The notes below the pieces were generated by a model. It did no database searches. It saw nothing but the letters and a program-made list of their open reading frames with translations, and had not been told where the DNA came from. 64,000 nucleotides of DNA. It comes from Chlorogloea purpurea SAG 13.99. Lineage in GTDB: Bacteria; Cyanobacteriota; Cyanobacteriia; Cyanobacteriales; Microcystaceae. Shown here piece by piece: positions 63,365-64,000 of this stretch (positions are counted from its first letter, which is position 1; each line of letters opens with the position of its first letter). The DNA lies in NCBI GenBank assembly GCA_016903695.1, contig JADQBB010000005.1:62001-126000 (forward strand), read 5' to 3'. Position numbers and translations under genes: made by a program.

Positions 63365-63391
63365 GAAAAAACAGGCTTTAAGCCTGTTTTA
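63365..63391. terminator. Bidirectional intrinsic terminator
   Basis: The palindrome AAAACAGGCTTTAAGCCTGTTTT is preceded by A-runs and followed by T-runs. It lies just after the stop of the coiled-coil gene on the minus strand and would end that transcript. Confidence 0.8.
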
Positions 63392-63413
63392 TTTACTTAT
63401 GAGCAACTAAACT

Positions 63414-64000
63414 TTATTTATTCTTGGGTTGGTTTTTAGCTTGTTCTAGCGCTAACTCTTTCATCGCTTCGTAGGAGTTACGATTAGAAGAACCTTCGAT
63501 TGCTTTCACTGCTAAATCCTGTACTTGTTTCAACGACGCGTCTAATTGTTGCGTCAAGGTGCGGATACGGGCTTCTTGGTTCTGAATCGTTTGGCCCAAG
63601 CTTTCAATTCTCAATTGATAATTTCTTCTCTCCCCTTCCACTTCTTTAGAACGTAGATCGGATTTCACTTTAGCTTGATAGTAACCGATACCTTTACCTT
63701 CTTCCGTACCTTGCTTGATCTTCGCTTCTAACTCTTTCTCGAAACTTTCTACCTTCTCTTGAGCTTGGGTTTGTTCTTTTTCCTGCTTGGCGATCGCATC
63801 TTCCCTGTCTTGCCATTGTTTTTCCTGTAACTCCCGCGTCGTTAGTAATTCTAAATACAATTGCCGTTTTCGTCCCTCGTATTCATCTTTATCTAAATTT
63901 CTTTCCAAATTCAAGTTATACCAGTATTCCTCATTATTTCTCTGACCCGTTTTTTGCGCCTCTGCATTACGTTCCTTAAGGGTTTGATTGTGATTATCCT
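63414..64000 (-). CDS. Coiled-coil protein (partial, N-terminus outside window)
   Basis: The minus-strand frame is open from a stop at 63414 to the window edge, at least 194 residues. The visible part is highly charged with heptad-like patterns: YWYNLNLERNLDKDEYEGRK, EKEQTQAQEKVESFEKELEAKI and NYQLRIESLGQTIQNQEARIRTLTQQLDASLKQVQDL. The end is basic (LALEQAKNQPKNK). It looks like a structural or partner protein rather than an enzyme. I do not recognise the family. A terminator follows. Confidence 0.7.
   Translation of the reverse strand, partial: DNHNQTLKERNAEAQKTGQRNNEEYWYNLNLERNLDKDEYEGRKRQLYLELLTTRELQEKQWQDREDAIAKQEKEQTQAQEKVESFEKELEAKIKQGTEEGKGIGYYQAKVKSDLRSKEVEGERRNYQLRIESLGQTIQNQEARIRTLTQQLDASLKQVQDLAVKAIEGSSNRNSYEAMKELALEQAKNQPKNK

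Overview
The window is a stretch of cyanobacterial chromosome. Psb28, a DUF751/Ycf33-like protein and a CpcS/CpeS-type phycobiliprotein lyase point to oxygenic photosynthesis with phycobilisomes. The ribosomal cluster has the cyanobacterial order (L3 to L31, without S10, S14, L30 or S4), and the HIP1 octamer GCGATCGC recurs about ten times. Genus cannot be fixed from the sequence alone; base composition looks intermediate and gene content would fit many unicellular or filamentous lineages.

Layout. 1-4.3 kb: a cut DUF29 gene, a FemAB-like acyltransferase, a RibD-type reductase and a Cache-domain histidine kinase. 4.3-11.8 kb: a surface-polysaccharide locus (several glycosyltransferases, a GDP-mannose 4,6-dehydratase and a multi-pass glycosyltransferase), mostly joined by ATGA overlaps and ending in a phycobiliprotein lyase. 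11.7-16.2 kb: an RND efflux pair. 16.3-25.5 kb: housekeeping genes (TauE-type exporter, DUF751, psb28, moaB, Ca2+/H+ exchanger, KGG stress protein, deaminase, ureD, aroK, Gfo/Idh oxidoreductase, SGNH hydrolase) and a 46-residue membrane protein. 25.6-25.8 kb: tRNA-Tyr and tRNA-Thr. 26.2-41.6 kb: thirty genes on the minus strand encoding ribosomal proteins, SecY, adenylate kinase, IF-1, RNA polymerase alpha and TruA, with a terminator-like hairpin between secY and adk. 42.1-49 kb: two aldo/keto reductases, a DUF1269 protein, an HMA-like protein, a Uma2 nuclease, a UbiH-like hydroxylase and glcD.

49-64 kb is the accessory part. An AAA ATPase and an RloB gene (the AbiL/RloAB defence arrangement) lie together, but rloB is split by a 143-bp inverted-repeat element with an 8-bp target duplication. 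A second copy, differing at three positions, splits a WG-repeat gene at 61.5 kb, also with an 8-bp duplication. In both genes, removing the element and one duplication restores the reading frame. In both the element supplies the same 17-residue tail and a stop. Between the two copies sit an ABC ATPase, an AmpG-like permease, and a four-gene sulfatase operon (formylglycine-generating enzyme, two sulfatases without signal peptides, a pentapeptide-repeat membrane protein). The sulfatase operon is bordered by broken WG-repeat sequence and element-like ends on both sides, and by a decayed aminopeptidase P 3' end on the left. The window closes with pepP and a coiled-coil gene that runs off the end.

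The most noteworthy signals are the palindrome-built mobile element, its inactivation of a candidate phage-defence gene, and the relics suggesting that the sulfatase operon was inserted into an older WG-repeat gene.
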